Shown: one piece after another, positions 1-7,691 of the stretch | Layout: every line of letters begins with the position of its first letter | Position numbering within the stretch: position 1 is the stretch's first letter | Assembly: GCF_003315595.1 (NCBI RefSeq) | Contig: NZ_QNQU01000014.1 | Coordinates: 62,001 to 126,000 of the forward strand | DNA from: Pedobacter miscanthi | Lineage (GTDB): Bacteria > Bacteroidota > Bacteroidia > Sphingobacteriales > Sphingobacteriaceae | DNA: 64,000 nucleotides | Direction of reading: 5' to 3' | Made by a program: the position numbers and the translations under genes | Notes under the pieces: model-generated | Databases searched by the model: none | Told to the model about the DNA's origin: nothing | The model's input: the letters and a program-made list of their open reading frames with translations, nothing else

Positions 1-237
1 CGCAACGGCACCATGATAGGCAATGGTTACAGTTTCGAAACCCCGGTGCGGATGTACACCAACACCCCGGGGTTTTTTGCGTGCCGAAAACTCGATTTTT
101 GAACCATAATCCAATAAGAAAAATGGACTCATATCGATTTCGTAGCCGCCTGGGAAAAAATTGTGTACCCTAAAACCATCGCCAACCATGTGCGGCGCAG
201 GTGCTTTAAGTACGTTTTTTATTTGTTTTGTTTCCAT
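1..237 (-). CDS. Pirin family protein (5' part only)
   Basis: The first 79 residues of a pirin-type cupin lie on the minus strand; the gene runs off the left edge. The stretch PFFLLDY (residues 38-44) and the HPHRGFET motif (62-69), which carries metal-binding His residues, are typical of the pirin N-terminal cupin. Pirins bind Fe(II) or another metal and act as redox-sensing co-regulators or quercetinases; the role here is unknown. The start is ATG at 237, with no in-frame alternative close by. YceI lies upstream in the same direction, 67 bp away. Confidence 0.88.
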   Translation of the reverse strand, partial: METKQIKNVLKAPAPHMVGDGFRVHNFFPGGYEIDMSPFFLLDYGSKIEFSARKKPRGVGVHPHRGFETVTIAYHGAVA

Positions 238-304
238 TATCGGAACCTTTCGTTATGCGTTTGGCGTTTGGCGGGAATTACGCTGCTCGCCAAACGCCTA
301 TCGC

Positions 305-835
305 TTATACATTTTTTACAAACTGCAATTCGCCTAAAATGCGAACTTCTTCACTTACCATTACACCACCGGTTTCTAAAGCAGCATTCCAGGTTAAACC
401 AAATTCAGAACGGTTGATTTTTCCGCTTAAGGTAAAGCCAGCTTTGGTATTTCCCCATGGATCGGTAGCAATACCACCAAATTCAGCTGTTAATTTTACC
501 GGTTTGGTTTCGCCTTTAATGGTTAAATCACCTTTAACAATATAATCACCACCGTCTTTTTCTACTGAACTGGATTTAAATTCGATGTGGGCAAATTTTT
601 CTGCATCAAAGAAATCTCCGCTTTTTAAGTGGTTATCACGATCGGTATTTCCGGTATCAATCGAACCAATATCGCCTTTGAAAGAAATTTCTGCATTTTC
701 GAATTCGTCACCTTCAGATGTTAATTCTGCAGAGAAAGATTTTAAACTACCGGTTACAGTAGTAATCATCAAGTGTTTTACTTTAAATTGTAATTCGCTG
801 TGGGTTGGATCTAATGTCCATTTTGTAGTTGCCAT
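305..835 (-). CDS. YceI family protein
   Basis: A 176-residue YceI-type lipocalin-like barrel. It opens with WTLDPTHSELQFKVKH, the usual first strand, and has the internal GDLTIKGETKPVKL segment and a C-terminal SEEVRILGELQF strand. YceI proteins bind polyisoprenoid or amide lipids. No signal peptide is visible, so this copy may be cytoplasmic. The ATG at 835 is preferred: an upstream in-frame extension to 1033 would translate low-complexity intergenic DNA and has no family match. It lies upstream of the pirin gene and may be co-transcribed with it. Confidence 0.92.
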   Translation of the reverse strand: MATTKWTLDPTHSELQFKVKHLMITTVTGSLKSFSAELTSEGDEFENAEISFKGDIGSIDTGNTDRDNHLKSGDFFDAEKFAHIEFKSSSVEKDGGDYIVKGDLTIKGETKPVKLTAEFGGIATDPWGNTKAGFTLSGKINRSEFGLTWNAALETGGVMVSEEVRILGELQFVKNV

Positions 836-904
836 ATCTTTTGTTTTTTTGAGATGTTTAATATTTACAACACAAAAGTACAGCGCAGGTTTAAAGTTGG
901 GATT

Positions 905-1235
905 GATGTATGGTAAGTAATTGATTGAATGATTGAAGGAATGAATGATTGAAGAAATGAATGAAGGATTGAATGAAAGAAGGATAGATTGATTAAATGT
1001 TGAAAACCATTCGTTCAATAAAAATTCAATCATTAATTTGTTTTAAGGTTGGAAGGTTAAACTTCGCAGGCCCATTCATTCATTCAAAACTCACACATTC
1101 GTTAATTTGTTGTAATGTTGAAAGGTTAGAGGTTGTAAAGTTGAAATGTTAGGTTTAATTAAAACATTCACTCATTCAAAATTATTTACTCATTCAAAAT
1201 TCTATCATTCAAAATTCACTCATTCAAAAATTAAA
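905..1235. repeat. Low-complexity GAATGA / CATTCA intergenic repeats
   Basis: This gap of about 400 bp has no credible gene. Roughly 905-1020 is built of GAATGA and GATTGAA words. Roughly 1074-1232 is built of the complementary CATTCA word, with four near copies of CTCATTCAAAATT between 1170 and 1232. The two halves could pair as a long imperfect hairpin between the Crp/Fnr and YceI genes. Confidence 0.7.
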
Positions 1236-1236
1236 C

Positions 1237-1824
1237 TTATGGCCTAAAATGTTTATTCGCCAATTCTTTTCTCACGCGGCTTAATGATTCAGGAGTAATA
1301 CCCAGGTAAGAAGCAATCATCCATTGAGGTACGCGGAGGGTAAGGTTAGGATAAAGTTTGATGAAATCGAGGTAGCGTTCTTCGGCGGTTGCACTTAAAA
1401 GCATGTTGATCCTTTTTTGCATAAAGCGGATAGAATTGTGCAGCATGGTTACATTTAAGGCCAGTAAACAGGGCACTTTACGAGAAGCCTCACTCATAAA
1501 ATTATCAGGAACAATAACAGCTTCTGTTGCTTCTATAGCTTCGATAAAAAAATCGGAAGGTTCATTGTGCATCTGGTTACGATCGGAAACGAACCAGTTT
1601 TCGGGTGCAAACTGAATAATATGTTCTTTGCCTTTCGAATCGATGGAGTAAGACCTTAATAAACCTTTGCCTACAAAAAAGCCATACTTTAAGATGTCGC
1701 CTTTATATTGTATGATTTCGTTTTTTTCGAATTTCTTGACTTTTAAGGGGCTGGAAATACTATCGAACTGCTCATCAGTTAATTCTATTTTTGATTGAAA
1801 GTATTCTTTAAACTGATGGATCAT
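1237..1824 (-). CDS. Crp/Fnr family transcriptional regulator
   Basis: This 195-residue protein has a cyclic-nucleotide-binding-like beta-roll (about residues 25-115), a dimer helix, and a C-terminal helix-turn-helix (about 166-187, with SYLGITPESLSRVRKEL). There is no Fnr-type cysteine cluster, so an iron-sulfur sensor is unlikely; the ligand is unknown. It begins 12 bp after the small Cys-rich membrane protein gene and is probably co-transcribed with it. A second regulator of the same family lies at 12866-13426. Confidence 0.93.
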   Translation of the reverse strand: MIHQFKEYFQSKIELTDEQFDSISSPLKVKKFEKNEIIQYKGDILKYGFFVGKGLLRSYSIDSKGKEHIIQFAPENWFVSDRNQMHNEPSDFFIEAIEATEAVIVPDNFMSEASRKVPCLLALNVTMLHNSIRFMQKRINMLLSATAEERYLDFIKLYPNLTLRVPQWMIASYLGITPESLSRVRKELANKHFRP

Positions 1825-1836
1825 AAAAATGGGACG

Positions 1837-1995
1837 TTATTTTTTTACGGGCTTAATATCGGAAAAATCTACACCACATTTGCAATTTCCGCCGCATCCA
1901 TCTTTTTTTACCTGTAAAGATTTAAAAACCAAACGGCCAACATATACCAATGCTACCGCAAAAAGTAAAAAGACTAAAATCGTTTGAATATCCAT
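1837..1995 (-). CDS. FeoB-associated Cys-rich membrane protein (52 aa)
   Basis: A short gene read directly from the sequence. An N-terminal membrane helix (about residues 5-22) is followed by a cytoplasmic tail with a CGGNCKCG cluster (residues 34-41). This layout is that of the FeoB-associated Cys-rich membrane proteins, small partners often found beside ferrous iron transporters. No feoA or feoB is present here; the neighbour is a Crp/Fnr regulator 12 bp downstream. The start is ATG at 1995. A function in iron handling is inferred from the family only. Confidence 0.8.
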   Translation of the reverse strand: MDIQTILVFLLFAVALVYVGRLVFKSLQVKKDGCGGNCKCGVDFSDIKPVKK

Positions 1996-2052
1996 AACAC
2001 AAATATAAGGGCTTTTAGTGCTTTGGTGTTCAGTTGAATGTAAATATATTGC

Positions 2053-2245
2053 TTGTTTTCACCACAGAGGACACTAAGTTTACATCAAGGACACGGAGCA
2101 GTTTTCTGTGCTATCCGTGTCTCCGTGGCAGAATGAATATTAATAACATTGGCGCTTCCACTATTTTTTATTTTTTGCCACGGATTCACCGAAAACACGG
2201 AAAAATTATTTCTCTGTGTCTTTTCTCTGTGTGCTCTGTGGTTAA
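2053..2245. repeat. CACAGAG-type intergenic inverted repeats (two copies)
   Basis: Two imperfect palindromes stand side by side. One starts with CCACAGAGGACAC near 2060 and closes with GTGTCTCCGTGGC near 2130. The other starts with GCCACGGATTCACC near 2177 and closes with CTCTGTGTGCTCTGTGG near 2240. Related sequences recur near 17398 and 35779. No gene is visible between 1996 and 2256. Confidence 0.65.
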
Positions 2246-2256
2246 GAAAAGGAGAA

Positions 2257-3444
2257 TCACTCCTCCATAAATCCAACTGTGCCCCCAACCCAATCGAAAT
2301 CGGCATTATAACGGACACCGATCATTTTACCCCTGCTTAACCTGGCGAGGTTTATGCAGAGTTGAGGCTCGCCGCCATCGGGCCATAAATACATCATCCT
2401 GATTTCTGCTTTTACGCCACCATCAGGAGCTTCAACAGCAGGTTCGTAGTTTACTTTACGTTGCAAAATCCAGTTTTCGGGATCTTTTATACTGGTAATG
2501 TCTGTTTCAGTTACATCGATAATCACCCCCATGCCCGCAAAAGAAAACAATGGCTTTAGTACATAATTTTCTAAATCGGCTGGAATGGCTTTTACTTCGT
2601 TCAGGAAGCGTGTTTCGGGTACAAATTCACTTTTCAAAAAAGGCATGGTATACTTGCTGATCCGGTAGAACCAGTTAGGGTGCGTTACCCATTCGATATC
2701 CAACTCTTCACGCGGATCGAAACTATTTTTAAAAATTTCGGTATTATCGGCAACTTCATCAAAAATTAAACGGTTATAAATCCTTTTTAAGCGGATCTGC
2801 TTACCATTATCTTCGTAAAATAACTGTTTGCCTACTTTTTTGATATCTTCTAATGCCAGAATCTTGATGCCCAGTAATTTCTGGGTGACGAAAAAATCGA
2901 TAGCCGTTTTTTGATTTGGTGCATCTACATCCATCAATGCTACTTCTTCAGGCCGATGTTTGCCAATAATTACTTCTTTAAGTAACTCAACGTATTTTTC
3001 TTCGTTAAAGCCATTTAAAAAATAATTGACCGAATCATCTATTTCGAAACTTGCTTTAAATGTTTTGGCCAGATGGTGCTGAAAGCCGTATAATGACGGG
3101 AAACCCTGCATTTCTATCAGCATTGGCATAAGTTCGCCATTTTTGTTTTTGCAGATCCCGAAATCGAAAGTTAAAAAGTGTGGCTGTTCGTTTTCGTTTG
3201 GTACATTCCAATCGGTCGGGATTGCTTTTTGCGTAAGTGCTTTAAAATTGGGTTGTTTAATCAGATTGATAATTTCTTCGCCTGCAGCAATCAGTTTTTC
3301 CTTTAATGCCTTTGGAACAAAAATCGGAGTTTCTGCAACACGGAAAGGAATTTCAGGATAGCCTAAAACAAGTTGAGTTAAAAAAGCCTGATACTTTTCA
3401 GTAGTAAACTGCTGGTTGTATTTTTTGCGCTGTACAGGTATCAT
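2257..3444 (-). CDS. Divergent ATP-grasp-like ligase
   Basis: A 395-residue soluble protein with no standard name that I recognise. The C-terminal third looks like an ATP-grasp catalytic half: VLKPLFSFAGMGV (295-307, Lys plus glycine loop), ENWILQRKV (323-331), an acidic AEIRMMYLW strand (346-354) and LSRGKMIGVRYN (369-380), where the late Asn would bind metal. ATP-grasp enzymes join a carboxylate to an amine through an acyl-phosphate. It is the last gene of the minus-strand run with the amidotransferase, GCS2 ligase and second ATP-grasp, which supports a ligase role. The ATP-grasp call is inference from motifs. Confidence 0.72.
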   Translation of the reverse strand: MIPVQRKKYNQQFTTEKYQAFLTQLVLGYPEIPFRVAETPIFVPKALKEKLIAAGEEIINLIKQPNFKALTQKAIPTDWNVPNENEQPHFLTFDFGICKNKNGELMPMLIEMQGFPSLYGFQHHLAKTFKASFEIDDSVNYFLNGFNEEKYVELLKEVIIGKHRPEEVALMDVDAPNQKTAIDFFVTQKLLGIKILALEDIKKVGKQLFYEDNGKQIRLKRIYNRLIFDEVADNTEIFKNSFDPREELDIEWVTHPNWFYRISKYTMPFLKSEFVPETRFLNEVKAIPADLENYVLKPLFSFAGMGVIIDVTETDITSIKDPENWILQRKVNYEPAVEAPDGGVKAEIRMMYLWPDGGEPQLCINLARLSRGKMIGVRYNADFDWVGGTVGFMEE

Positions 3445-3483
3445 AGTTGTATTTAGTTTACAATTTATTAGTCAAAACAGAAC

Positions 3484-3577
3484 CGTCATTTCGACCGTAG
3501 TGGAGAAATCTATTGATAATTATCATAAAGTTGTTTAATGGATTTCTCCGTTCCACTGTGCTCCAGTCGAAATGACG
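3484..3577. repeat. CGTCAT hairpin repeat (TTTCGA subtype)
   Basis: A long imperfect inverted repeat opens with CGTCATTTCGACCG, followed by GGAGAAATCTAT, and closes with GGATTTCTCCG and GTCGAAATGACG. It belongs to the dispersed family seen at many intergenic sites in this window and lies between the two first-listed genes of the ligase run. Confidence 0.85.
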
Positions 3578-3613
3578 AGACAAGTTGAGGCCGAAATGAC
3601 AAGTTGGTGAAAG

Positions 3614-3664
3614 AAAGATTGCTTCGCCCAATCGCTCAATCTACTTCTTCTGTTCGCAATGACG
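3614..3664. repeat. TTGCGA-type repeat overlapping a gene end
   Basis: AAAGATTGCTTCG at 3614 and TTCGCAATGACG ending at 3664 match the inner and outer arm of the TTGCGA repeats seen at 51347-52279. The right part (3636-3664) forms the last codons of the amidotransferase gene. Confidence 0.75.
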
Positions 3665-4487
3665 ATTTTTGGAGGTTCCCGATTGCTTTTTGTAAAAAAT
3701 TAGGCAAAATAATGCTTTGTGTAAGTACAATCCTTGCCGGATCATCCAAACTGTTCAGCATATCGAGGTATTTCTGTTCCCCATGCATATCAACAATCGC
3801 TTTTTTCTTTTCCTCCTGTAATAAATACATTTTCATACCTACGGGATCGGCCTCGGGGTGAAACTGTGTACCAATAATTTCGTGAGAAAAGCGGATCGAC
3901 ATCATGCAGCGTTCCAAATCAACATGTTTGCGTTCTTTTTCGATGGCTAAAAGTTTAGCACCTTTTTTTTCAAAAGCTTCAAAATCGGGTTCAATCACCT
4001 GCCAGTCGCGGCTATCAACAGAAAAAAATGGATTGGTGATGCCATTAAAAATTTCATCTTTTTCTCCATCGTCGGTCAGCGTAATGGGGAAAATCCCAAA
4101 AGCATTAGATCTCCTCTCGGTTACATTGCCCAATTCGTATTTCCTACAAGCCAATTGGAAGGAATGACAGATTAAAAAAGCATATTTTTTTCTGTCCTCA
4201 TTTTCCCGGTTAAAAGCTTCAATCTGATCGAGCAGGTTAAAGAAATCATTTTCCCATTTCTCGCCTTTGCTTTCAATCGGGCTCCCCGGACCGCCGCTCG
4301 AAATATAGGCATCATATTCAATGCCCGGTATTTCGCCTTTCTGCCTTAAATCAAAAATATCAAAGCTTAAACCAATATGGTTTTCGTTTTTAAAACGGGA
4401 TAAAATCTCCTGAATACCCCGCATGCCCTGATTAGGTGCGCCATTATTCATATCAATAACAGCCACCTTTAAGCTTCTTTTATCCAT
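3636..4487 (-). CDS. Class I glutamine amidotransferase-like protein
   Basis: A 283-residue stand-alone class I amidotransferase domain. The SGGPGSP oxyanion strand (64-70), nucleophile elbow FLICHSF with Cys107, and the FHPE pair (His210, Glu212) give a complete catalytic triad. Such domains release ammonia from glutamine or cleave gamma-glutamyl bonds. It sits 7 bp after the GCS2 ligase gene, so it may supply ammonia to, or hydrolyse the product of, the neighbouring ligases. The last nine residues (SSLRTEEVD) and the stop codon are encoded by a dispersed CGTCATTGCGA repeat, so the native C-terminus was probably replaced. Confidence 0.9.
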   Translation of the reverse strand: MDKRSLKVAVIDMNNGAPNQGMRGIQEILSRFKNENHIGLSFDIFDLRQKGEIPGIEYDAYISSGGPGSPIESKGEKWENDFFNLLDQIEAFNRENEDRKKYAFLICHSFQLACRKYELGNVTERRSNAFGIFPITLTDDGEKDEIFNGITNPFFSVDSRDWQVIEPDFEAFEKKGAKLLAIEKERKHVDLERCMMSIRFSHEIIGTQFHPEADPVGMKMYLLQEEKKKAIVDMHGEQKYLDMLNSLDDPARIVLTQSIILPNFLQKAIGNLQKSSLRTEEVD

Positions 4488-4494
4488 TGTAAAA

Positions 4495-5595
4495 TTACTT
4501 TGCGCCTATAAGTGTTTGGGTGGTAATGTAATCTACCACGGCCTCAAAGTTACCAGTTTGCTGGTAAACAGCCAACTGCCTGTCGGCACCAGTACCATGC
4601 TCGAGGATTTTATGCACGTAACTGATATCCTCACGGCAACCTAAATCATCCACCACATCATCTACAAAATCTAATAATTCTAGCACGAGGTTGCGGCAGT
4701 TTACTTCCATCTCTTTACCAAAATCGATCAAATTACCATCAATACCATAACGTGCAGCACGCCATTTATTTTCGTTGATTAATGCCCTGGAGTAACTGAT
4801 AAACTCCATATTCTGCAACCGAAGTTTATACAATTTGGCACATAATGCTTGAAATAGTGCTGTAAAAGCCATGGTTTCATCAATCAACATGGGGCAATCG
4901 CATATCCTGAATTCAACAGTATCAAAAAACGGATGTACACGGATATCCCACCAGATTTTTTTGGCATTATCCATGCAGTTGGTTTTAATCAGCAGTTTTA
5001 CATAATTGTCGTAGTCTTCTATGCTGTTAAAAATATCGGGGATACCGGTACGCGGAAATTTATCAAATATTTTAGTCCTGAATGATTTATAACCTGTGTT
5101 TCTGCCTTCCCAGAAAGGCGAATTGGTTGACAGGGCAAAAACGTGGGGTAAAAAATACCTCACCTGGTTGGCGATATGGATAGCCAACTCGCGCGACTGA
5201 AAACCTACATGTACATGTAAGCCGAAAATGAGGTTTGAGCGGGCGGCTTCCTGCAGTTCGTTAACAATTTCGTTGTACCGGGGATGTTCGGTAATCAGCT
5301 GTTTTTCCCAGTGCGAAAATGGGTGTGTGCCTGCAGCACCAATCCTCAAGCCCTGTTCTCCGGCAAGCTGCGAAACGGTGTAACGCAGCTGCGAAATTTC
5401 TTTGCGGGCTTCGGTGGTGGTTTTGCAGATGCCGGTACCAACCTCTACCACGGCCTGGTGCATTTCTGCCTTTACCTGGTCTTTATGTATTTTTTGTGCG
5501 GCCTCTACAATTTTTTGGTCATGCGAAGTAAGTTCTCTGGTAACGGGATCAATTACCATGTACTCTTCTTCAATGCCCAGCGTAAACTCGTTCAT
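4495..5595 (-). CDS. Carboxylate-amine ligase, GCS2 (YbdK) family
   Basis: A 366-residue glutamate-cysteine ligase type 2 family enzyme. Signatures are GIEEEYMVID (7-16), the GLHVHVG His motif (125-131), WWDIRVHP (215-222) and EFRICD (228-233). The family forms gamma-glutamyl or other amide bonds using ATP, and characterised members have weak glutamate-cysteine ligase activity. No gshB-like partner of the usual kind follows; instead there are two ATP-grasp proteins and an amidotransferase. The gap to the upstream ATP-grasp gene is 29 bp and to the downstream amidotransferase 7 bp, so all three are surely one operon. Confidence 0.93.
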   Translation of the reverse strand: MNEFTLGIEEEYMVIDPVTRELTSHDQKIVEAAQKIHKDQVKAEMHQAVVEVGTGICKTTTEARKEISQLRYTVSQLAGEQGLRIGAAGTHPFSHWEKQLITEHPRYNEIVNELQEAARSNLIFGLHVHVGFQSRELAIHIANQVRYFLPHVFALSTNSPFWEGRNTGYKSFRTKIFDKFPRTGIPDIFNSIEDYDNYVKLLIKTNCMDNAKKIWWDIRVHPFFDTVEFRICDCPMLIDETMAFTALFQALCAKLYKLRLQNMEFISYSRALINENKWRAARYGIDGNLIDFGKEMEVNCRNLVLELLDFVDDVVDDLGCREDISYVHKILEHGTGADRQLAVYQQTGNFEAVVDYITTQTLIGAK

Positions 5596-5624
5596 GTTAA
5601 TATTGATTAGAATTTAAATCCCAA

Positions 5625-6680
5625 TTATTTTTTTGGTGCTGCTTTTTTAGGTTTTGCAGGTGCTTTTTCTGTTTCGGTGGCTTTCTTCGGCGCGGCAGTT
5701 TTAGCTACTTTGGGCGCCGCTTTTGCAATTAAAGGTTTACCACCAACAGAAGCTTTAATGTATTCGCCCCAGGTTAAATTATCCTGCCCGTCTTTTTGTG
5801 CTCTCGCCCTTTCGATGGCATAATTTGCTGTGGTTTCTACTACCCAGTCAAAATTTTCCTGCCCAACGCTTTTAATATCGGCATCTGGAGCAGGGTTACA
5901 AAAATCAATCGCAATAGGAACGCCATTACGTACGGCGAATTCGACGGTATTAAAATCGTAACCTAAATACTGGCATAATTTAAGGGTGTATTCTTCTACT
6001 GTTTTAAGCAATTTCGGATCAGGCGATTTTCCCTCCGTTGCATAACGCAAATGGTGCGGGTTGCGCGGATCGTACTGCATAATGCGAACATGTTTGCCGC
6101 CAATACAATAACACCTGAAATATTCTTCAAAAATGATTTCTTCCTGTAAAAGCATTACCAGTTGCTGTGTGCCGCTGTGTTTATCAAAAAAGTCTTCTTT
6201 ATTGTGTAATTTATAAACATCTCTCCAGCCGCCACCGTCATAAGGTTTCATATAGGCCGGAAAACCCACATATTCGAAAATGGCATCCCAATTTAACGGC
6301 ATTTCGAGGTTAGAGAACGATTCGGACGTGGTTCCTGTAGGGTGTTCTCTCGAAGGAATTAATGCTGTTTTAGGTACGGGTACACCAATCTGTTCGGCCA
6401 GTGCATTATTGAAAAACTTTTCATCGGCACTCCACCAAAATGGATTGTTAATTACGGCGGTTCCGGTAATGGCAGCATTTTTTAACGATGCGCGGTAGAA
6501 AGGCACATCCTGTGAAATCCGGTCGATAATTACCGAATAACCCAAAGGTGCATTCTGAAATATTTTGTCGATTTTAACAGCTTCGGCAGTAATGCCTTTT
6601 TCTGCTTTCTGGTTGATCCTTTCAATTACGGCTTCAGGAAAAGAACGCTCCTGCCCGAATAAAATCCCTATTTTTTTCAT
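5625..6680 (-). CDS. ATP-grasp ligase with Lys/Ala/Pro-rich C-terminal tail
   Basis: This 351-residue protein is a RimK-like ATP-grasp ligase. It shows an N-terminal pre-ATP-grasp domain (1-90), the MKPYDGGGWRDV lysine and glycine loop (144-155), LLQEEIIFEEYFR (177-189), and the metal-binding VEFAV / IAIDFCNPAPD pair (246-266). After a normal fold end near residue 312 comes a 38-residue tail with 12 lysines in AKAAPK-, APKK- and KPKK-type units, like histone H1 or bacterial H1-like proteins. The tail is unusual for a ligase and may bind nucleic acid or act as an acceptor. The substrate is unknown. Confidence 0.9.
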   Translation of the reverse strand: MKKIGILFGQERSFPEAVIERINQKAEKGITAEAVKIDKIFQNAPLGYSVIIDRISQDVPFYRASLKNAAITGTAVINNPFWWSADEKFFNNALAEQIGVPVPKTALIPSREHPTGTTSESFSNLEMPLNWDAIFEYVGFPAYMKPYDGGGWRDVYKLHNKEDFFDKHSGTQQLVMLLQEEIIFEEYFRCYCIGGKHVRIMQYDPRNPHHLRYATEGKSPDPKLLKTVEEYTLKLCQYLGYDFNTVEFAVRNGVPIAIDFCNPAPDADIKSVGQENFDWVVETTANYAIERARAQKDGQDNLTWGEYIKASVGGKPLIAKAAPKVAKTAAPKKATETEKAPAKPKKAAPKK

Positions 6681-6803
6681 TGGTATAATTAAGTTTAATG
6701 GTTTAACCCAATATGGTTAATTGTTTAACTGGTTAATCTGTTAATTGTTTGAGTGATACGATTTAATCGACTTTAGACTTAGGACTCGGGACTAAGGACT
6801 AAC

Positions 6804-7511
6804 CTAAAGCTGTGCAATATAATTCGGAAACATTTCTCGCCAGATTGGCCAGTCGTGGTCGGCATTTTGCCTGATATCCAGCCAGTGGTCAATTCCTTTT
6901 TTGCTTAAAATGTCTGATAAACGCTCGTTATCCGGCCGGCACATGTCGCGGTCGGTTGTGCCTAACACAATTTTCATATAATGCAGTTCGGGGTTGCTGT
7001 TGTTTAACAGATAATCTACAGGGTTGTTGAAATACACATCGTCGTTGTAAAAACCATCCAGTTGTCCCGAAATATCGAAAGCACCGCTCATACTAAACAT
7101 GTGGCTCACCAGCCAGGGATGCCGGAAAGCGAAATTTGCCGCATGATAACCTCCGAAACTACAACCAGCCGTAATAATTTTGCTGTGTCCGGTTTCATGC
7201 CGTGCTAAAGGGGCAACTTCTTCCAATAAATACTTGTCGTACCAAATGTGGTTCTTCACCCGGTCTGCAGGATGGATACTTTTGTTGTACCAGCTCAATT
7301 TGTCGACGCCATCCGGGCAATAGATCTTAATTTTTCCTTCATTGATAAATCCTTCAACAGAATCGATCAGCCTGAAATCCTTATTTTCAAAATATCGCCC
7401 CATGCTCGTGGGGAACAGTAGGATAGGGATACCACCGTGACCAAAGATGAGCATGTCGATTTCGCCACTTAAATTCGGGCTGTACCATTTCTTATGTTCT
7501 TCTTTAACCAT
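6804..7511 (-). CDS. Esterase family alpha/beta hydrolase
   Basis: A 235-residue cytosolic esterase of the esterase D / enterochelin esterase-like type. The nucleophile elbow GCSFGG is at 116-121 (Ser118), and the likely catalytic His is His219 in the NADHDWPIWRE stretch. It is the first gene of the minus-strand run; 123 bp of AT-rich short-word repeats separate it from the ATP-grasp gene. A second esterase of the same fold is transcribed divergently from the same intergenic region. The pair probably hydrolyses or transfers an ester or amide made by the neighbouring ligases, which is inference. Confidence 0.88.
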   Translation of the reverse strand: MVKEEHKKWYSPNLSGEIDMLIFGHGGIPILLFPTSMGRYFENKDFRLIDSVEGFINEGKIKIYCPDGVDKLSWYNKSIHPADRVKNHIWYDKYLLEEVAPLARHETGHSKIITAGCSFGGYHAANFAFRHPWLVSHMFSMSGAFDISGQLDGFYNDDVYFNNPVDYLLNNSNPELHYMKIVLGTTDRDMCRPDNERLSDILSKKGIDHWLDIRQNADHDWPIWREMFPNYIAQL

Positions 7512-7639
7512 AATAAAAATTGAATGATTTAAGATATAAATTTAAATCTGTAAAAAGAATTGTTTAAGCGCATAATTGATGCAAATCAAAGCATATTGTA
7601 AAAATTAAGGTTTGGTAATTAATAGTTTAGCGAGATTTG

Positions 7640-7647
7640 TACCTTTG
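7640..7647 (+). promoter_or_regulatory. Bacteroidota -7 box (TACCTTTG)
   Basis: TACCTTTG matches the TAnnTTTG consensus and lies 44 bp before the esterase start at 7692. The upstream TTTGG at 7611 is spaced wider than usual (25 bp), so the -33 element is weak. Confidence 0.55.
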
Positions 7648-7691
7648 CACCGAAATTCTGGGGCTACAGCCACGTGTTAGGGGATTTGATT

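Noticed and set aside
836..1033. N-terminal extension of the YceI gene
   Set aside because: It would translate GAATGA-type low-complexity DNA; the family start MATTKWTLDPTHSELQF begins at 835.
7674..7691. GTG start for the divergent esterase
   Set aside because: ATG at 7692 has a better spaced AGGGG and fits family length.
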